The notes beneath the pieces were generated by a model, which saw nothing but the letters and a program-made list of their open reading frames with translations, ran no database searches and was not told where the DNA came from. The position numbers were made by a program, and so were the translations under genes. Of a stretch of DNA of 64,000 nucleotides, positions 59,755-64,000 are shown one piece after another; within the stretch, counting starts at the first letter, position 1; every line of letters begins with the position of its first letter. The DNA lies in contig NC_135782.1 in NCBI RefSeq assembly GCF_028453695.1, positions 15,866,190-15,930,189 on the forward strand, read 5' to 3'. This DNA comes from Augochlora pura (Eukaryota > Arthropoda > Insecta > Hymenoptera > Halictidae).

Positions 59755-60275
59755 CGTCGGTTCTGTGAGGGAGGGGTGGGGAGCGGCGAGAGAGAGAGGT
59801 TCCTTTCCGCTCTTCCTCCCTTCAAGGCGCGTTACGACGGCCGCGCGGCCGTCACACAGGAGGGCAAGTCGATCACGGCGCGGGTAAACGAGAAGTCTGC
59901 CCCACTCTCTCTCTCTCTCACTCTCTCTCTCTGGGGGATCAACAGGTGTGTTCCGGCGACCTGGGTAGGCAGGAGAAATTATCCTTCCCTCGTTGCCGCT
60001 CACATAATACCCGGACAGTGATCCCTCCCGCAGGAAATAAGCAAGACGAGCGCCTCTACAACGGCATGAAAGTCGGCAGAGGAGAGCCCGTTCGCGTGGC
60101 CCGTCCCGTCGATCATCGCCTTACTTTTGTTTATCGATACACCGATGCCCGATATTGTATCGAGACCGGTGGTACCGTTCGAGACGTATATGATTAATGC
60201 GCGGGCGTTCAGAGATTAATGTTTTTGCCGGATGATGTCTGCTGTCTCGAGGTTTTTAGTGGGATGTTGATTTTG
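59755..60275. other. Upstream region of the coiled-coil gene; (CT)n at 59904-59932
   Basis: A GC-rich segment with a pyrimidine microsatellite about 150 bases before the minus-strand start codon, plausibly the 5' UTR or promoter. Confidence 0.4.
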
Positions 60276-60279
60276 TACG

Positions 60280-61095
60280 GTTTTTTGATTAATAGGGTTT
60301 TAGGGGAGTTAATGTTATTTTATGGGAATTAATAGGATTTTATATTGTATGGATTATATGAATTAATGTAATTTTATGTTATAGGGATTATAGGAATTAA
60401 TGTGATATTATATTAGAGGAATTATATTATATGAGTTGTAATGTATGAGTTAATATGCTATTATATCAACTATATGAATTTTATTATATGAATTATACTG
60501 TGTGAGTTACTATGACATTCAATCATACAATGATATCACATTAATTATAATGCATGAATTAATGTGATATTATATCAATTATATAAATTATATTGTATGA
60601 GTCAATATAATATTATACGAATTATATTGTATGAATTAATATGATACCATAAGAATTATATTATATGAATTGTAATGTATGAGTTAATATGAAATTATAC
60701 CAATTATATTGTATGAATCAATACGATATTTTACGATTTATATTACATGAATAGTATGACTTAATATGATACTATACGAATTATATTATATGAGTTAAAA
60801 TCTATGAGTTAATATGATATTATATGAATGATATTGTATGAGTTAATATGATACTATATGAATTATACTATATTAAATAATACAATATGTTATTATATGA
60901 ATTATACTATATCAAATGATATGATATTATATGAATTATACTACATCAAATAATATGATATTATATGAATTACATTATATCGAATGATATGTTATCATAT
61001 GAATTATATTATGTGATATAGTACGATATTACATGAATTAATGTCATAATACATGATCTATATTATACAAATTAACACAATAATTAACACGATAT
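60280..61095. repeat. ATGAATTATATTGTATGAGTTAATATGATATT array
   Basis: About 800 bases of degenerate units of roughly 30-40 bases made of ATATGAATTATA, TGTATGAGTTA and ATATGATATTAT. Confidence 0.88.
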
Positions 61096-61529
61096 AATAT
61101 ATCATTAACCAATTAATTAAAAATAAACATTTTCACAATCTTCCATATAAAATCCACGAAATTAATACGAACTACATCCGATCGTATCAATACACCACTT
61201 CCTCATACTATAGCCAATATCTACGACTTATTCTAAGTTTCGCTCAGCCATTTTTCATGACACATTTTATAGACATATTTCGTTGCGATTTTATTAGCCT
61301 TTTCCCGTGATTCTTACGAAGAGACCCTGGGCTGACTGATTACGCTGCCCGTTTACGGCGAAAGTTCTCCCGTAGAGCCATGACGAAACGAATATGAAAG
61401 GAGTATTTATCCGGCCGCGGGAATTCCGGGACGGGTTCGACGAAAACGGTCTCGGAAACGGCTTGCCGTGTGGCGGATGAAAGTTGTCGGGAAATGCGAC
61501 AGAAAGAGAAAGAGAGAGAAAGAGAGAAG

Positions 61530-61571
<42 letters not shown>

Positions 61572-64000
61572 AAGAGAGAGAGAGGGGGGTAGAGGAGGGA
61601 TAAAGGGGGTGGGTTATAATTAATTCCGGGGCCGTTGTTCGCCGTGACGGATCGTTCCGGGCGACGGTCGAGTAAATAAGCGACGATGAAAGAGGGTTGC
61701 GAACGATCGTTCCCGGGTCGGTATTCGACTTATCGCCGTGCCACGGCCCCACGACGCTGAAATTTTACAGTCGGGGACGCTCGACCCGTAAAAACGGAAT
61801 CCGCGGAACGCCACGAAATTTTATTTCCTACGCGTCCTCTACCTCGTTTACGCACGATTTCCCGGCAGAGAAGCAACCCCCCGACCTCGTAAAAACGTTT
61901 TTACGAGTCCCGGAACGCAGATCGACCCCGAATCACATATATTTAATCGTCTAATCACCTCGAACTGCTCGCGAACACGTTATGCCCCAAAATTGGTAAC
62001 GAAATTGGACAATCGGTCCATTAACCTCAAAGATAGGATAAATAATTTTTTATATTTAAATAATATATAGATAATAAATGGTCAAATATAGTAATATTAA
62101 TAATAGCTAGTCAATCATAATAATATTAATAATAGATAATAAAGGAGAAACATCATAGTTTCCCTCATTTTAAAACGCACCCTTTAAGGTATATTTAGAT
62201 AAAGAAATTCTCTAATTTATCGATGATTCCAATATTTAAATTATATCAATAAAATGTTCACGAGCCTGGAGATATTAAATGCAATTTTTATCCTCGTCAA
62301 CCGGCGAACATCAATCGCGAGTAAACCTTGTAAACATAATCTATATATGTATATGAATAATTTATTTCAGGAATCGCGTCATATCGTGTCGATTACGCAC
62401 CAATCGAAAATATATGCATCGAATATTAAACCGAATCGGAATTGCGAGCGTCAATAACAGAATCAATCGGTTTATTTACAGAAATCCCCTTTGCTCTGAT
62501 CAAAGCACCCCTCCCTGGCTCGAGTATCACAAGTTATAGGTTATGTTCGGTAGAACTTCGCAGCCAGTTTCGTCGCGTGGAAGTTCGCCGAGGTTTATTC
62601 AGCCGGGATTGCCAAACGAAAGGCTCCGCAGCGAAACTAACCTAAACGCTGAGAATTAGGGGAGACTGGGAGGGGGGGTTGGAAGGGGACGTATAAACTG
62701 CATCTGGATAATGTCCGCCGTAGCGAAAGCGACTTCGGAATTTCGGGAACTCAGCGCGGATAATTATGGTCGCGCCCGGTAGAACGGATTTTCGAGAGCA
62801 AAGATTCTCCATTGATCAACTCGAGCCGCGCTAATCTGTCGAAGGGGGGCGCGCTTATTCGGTGCGCTAATTACGAGGGGTTGGGGACCAAAAGGACCTT
62901 CCCCCTCCCTCCTGGCAATTACCAATTGCGAGAGACAAACGCGGTAATTAAACGTTAACCGTGATTACGAAGCGCCGGGGCACTGGGTATTTCTTGTTAC
63001 GTATTAGCCCGCGATGGGAACGCCAAATTGAGCAATAAATTGATTTGCCCCCGGTTCCTTTGGCGAATCCTCCGTGGCGCACGACACTTTCACCGTGATT
63101 TTGCTGACGAGCCGGATAACTAGTCGAAAATTGATTGTGGCGCGACGAGAAAGGTCGCGCGACGAGATTGGACTTCTGGCGCAGCTTTTACTATATTTAC
63201 TAATTATTAATAAATATATATTATGTATATATTATTATTAATTATGCTATAATAGACGTCGATGTAAGAAGGCAATGATAGGAGGGTAGTTGTTAATATT
63301 AGGGTGTCCCATAAGCTTTTTCCACGCCATGGAAGTTCTATATCTGGGTCACTACTGACCCCAGTGTATTATTCAAGGGTTAAATAAAATTTGATATAGG
63401 TCTCTCAAATGAAATAAATCATAAATGTCCTTTTCCAACATACTTACACGAATTGTCACCGTCTCGCAGAGTCCCATAACCTGTATACATTCTGATTCAA
63501 GATGGCAGCCGTCGCGACGTCTCGATTATGAAAACGCGTGGAAACGGGATCGCGGAGCGTCGTTTATCCGCCGAATAAAAAGGCGAAATGGGAAGAAGTC
63601 CCGGAACCCTTCGTGCCATTCTACTTTCGTCCCTAGGTATTTTCCTCCCCTCCACCCTCCACCCTCCCCCTCGAAAGAGTAATAAAACGAAGAATATAGG
63701 AGGTGCCGCGCCACTTTTCATAGCCGTTTACTGGGATAATTCGACGGGAGATGGACTTTTTGAGAGATTCAGGCGACGCGGACAAAAAGAGGTTAGGTTT
63801 CTCTTTTGCATCACGTGTTTATTCGACAGTATGTACAAATTATAACCGTTTTTCCCTCCCCGTCGAACGGCCGGGAGACACGATTTTATAAATAATAAAT
63901 AGACAGCTTACGGGTACGGATTTTTGCTTTTCGCTCTTTGTCGACGGTACAGTCGCTGCACAAAGTATTCTTATACCTTTTAAAAATGGATAACCTTTTT
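61096..64000. other. No gene seen apart from the microsatellite
   Basis: GC-richer unique DNA at 61270-61960 and 62460-63180 with many short frames but no recognisable product. GGGTGTCCCATAAGC at about 63301 resembles a transposon end. A small CTGGGTCACTACTGACCCC palindrome lies at about 63344-63362. Confidence 0.4.
61499..61586. repeat. (GA)n microsatellite, interrupted
   Basis: An almost pure GA/GAAA run of about 88 bases, followed by a GGGGGGT purine stretch. Confidence 0.93.

Noticed and set aside
1..64000. tRNA, rRNA and known miRNA genes
   Set aside because: No tRNA A/B box pair with a cloverleaf, no rRNA segment and no familiar miRNA seed was seen by eye. A covariance-model search would be needed to be sure.

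Overview
The window is insect nuclear DNA, most likely from a hymenopteran such as a bee or ant. The genes are split by small introns and are insect-type families. The intergenic DNA is AT-rich and full of short-period repeats, with GC-richer islands in between. Interstitial TTAGG/CCTAA motifs are common, and TTAGG is the telomere repeat of many Hymenoptera. The species assignment is inference. Two assembly gaps are present: 100 N at 6531-6630 and 500 N at 39690-40189.

Layout. (1) 1-20403 is gene-poor. The TESK-type kinase exon on the minus strand (20404-21660) ends in a good splice donor and no later exon is visible, so this 20 kb is probably its first coding intron. It holds many simple-sequence arrays, an approximately 125-bp repeat carrying TTAGG motifs, copies of a palindromic MITE and a nested transposon. 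(2) 21661-34683 has no clear gene, only one weak candidate first exon near 28067 behind a TATA box. (3) 34684-37232 (+) is a complete eight-exon nucleostemin (GNL3/Ns1) gene. (4) 42282-49587 (+) is a complete fatty acyl-CoA reductase (FAR) gene with promoter, 5' UTR exon and coding exons. Its exons 2-3-4 are present twice (sets a and b) with identical exon lengths and phases. (5) 51191-59754 (-) is an eight-exon coiled-coil protein gene of unknown function, assembled here from phase-compatible splice sites. (6) 59755-64000 has an AT-rich array, microsatellites and no clear gene.

The most interesting locus is the FAR gene. One NAD(P)-binding first exon and one catalytic 3' half (YxxxK) are shared by two alternative internal exon cassettes. 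The locus carries a private repeat family in opposing orientations, which sits in the introns just upstream of each cassette. This suggests a duplication that now supports alternative, perhaps mutually exclusive, cassette splicing, possibly helped by intronic RNA pairing. The second notable theme is a MITE family with long terminal inverted repeats and a variable GC-rich core, with about eight copies here, five of them in introns.

The four genes show no operon-like relationship. They are independent housekeeping, lipid-metabolism, signalling and structural loci. All exon boundaries were read by eye from splice motifs, reading frame and family knowledge. No alignment or transcript data were available.
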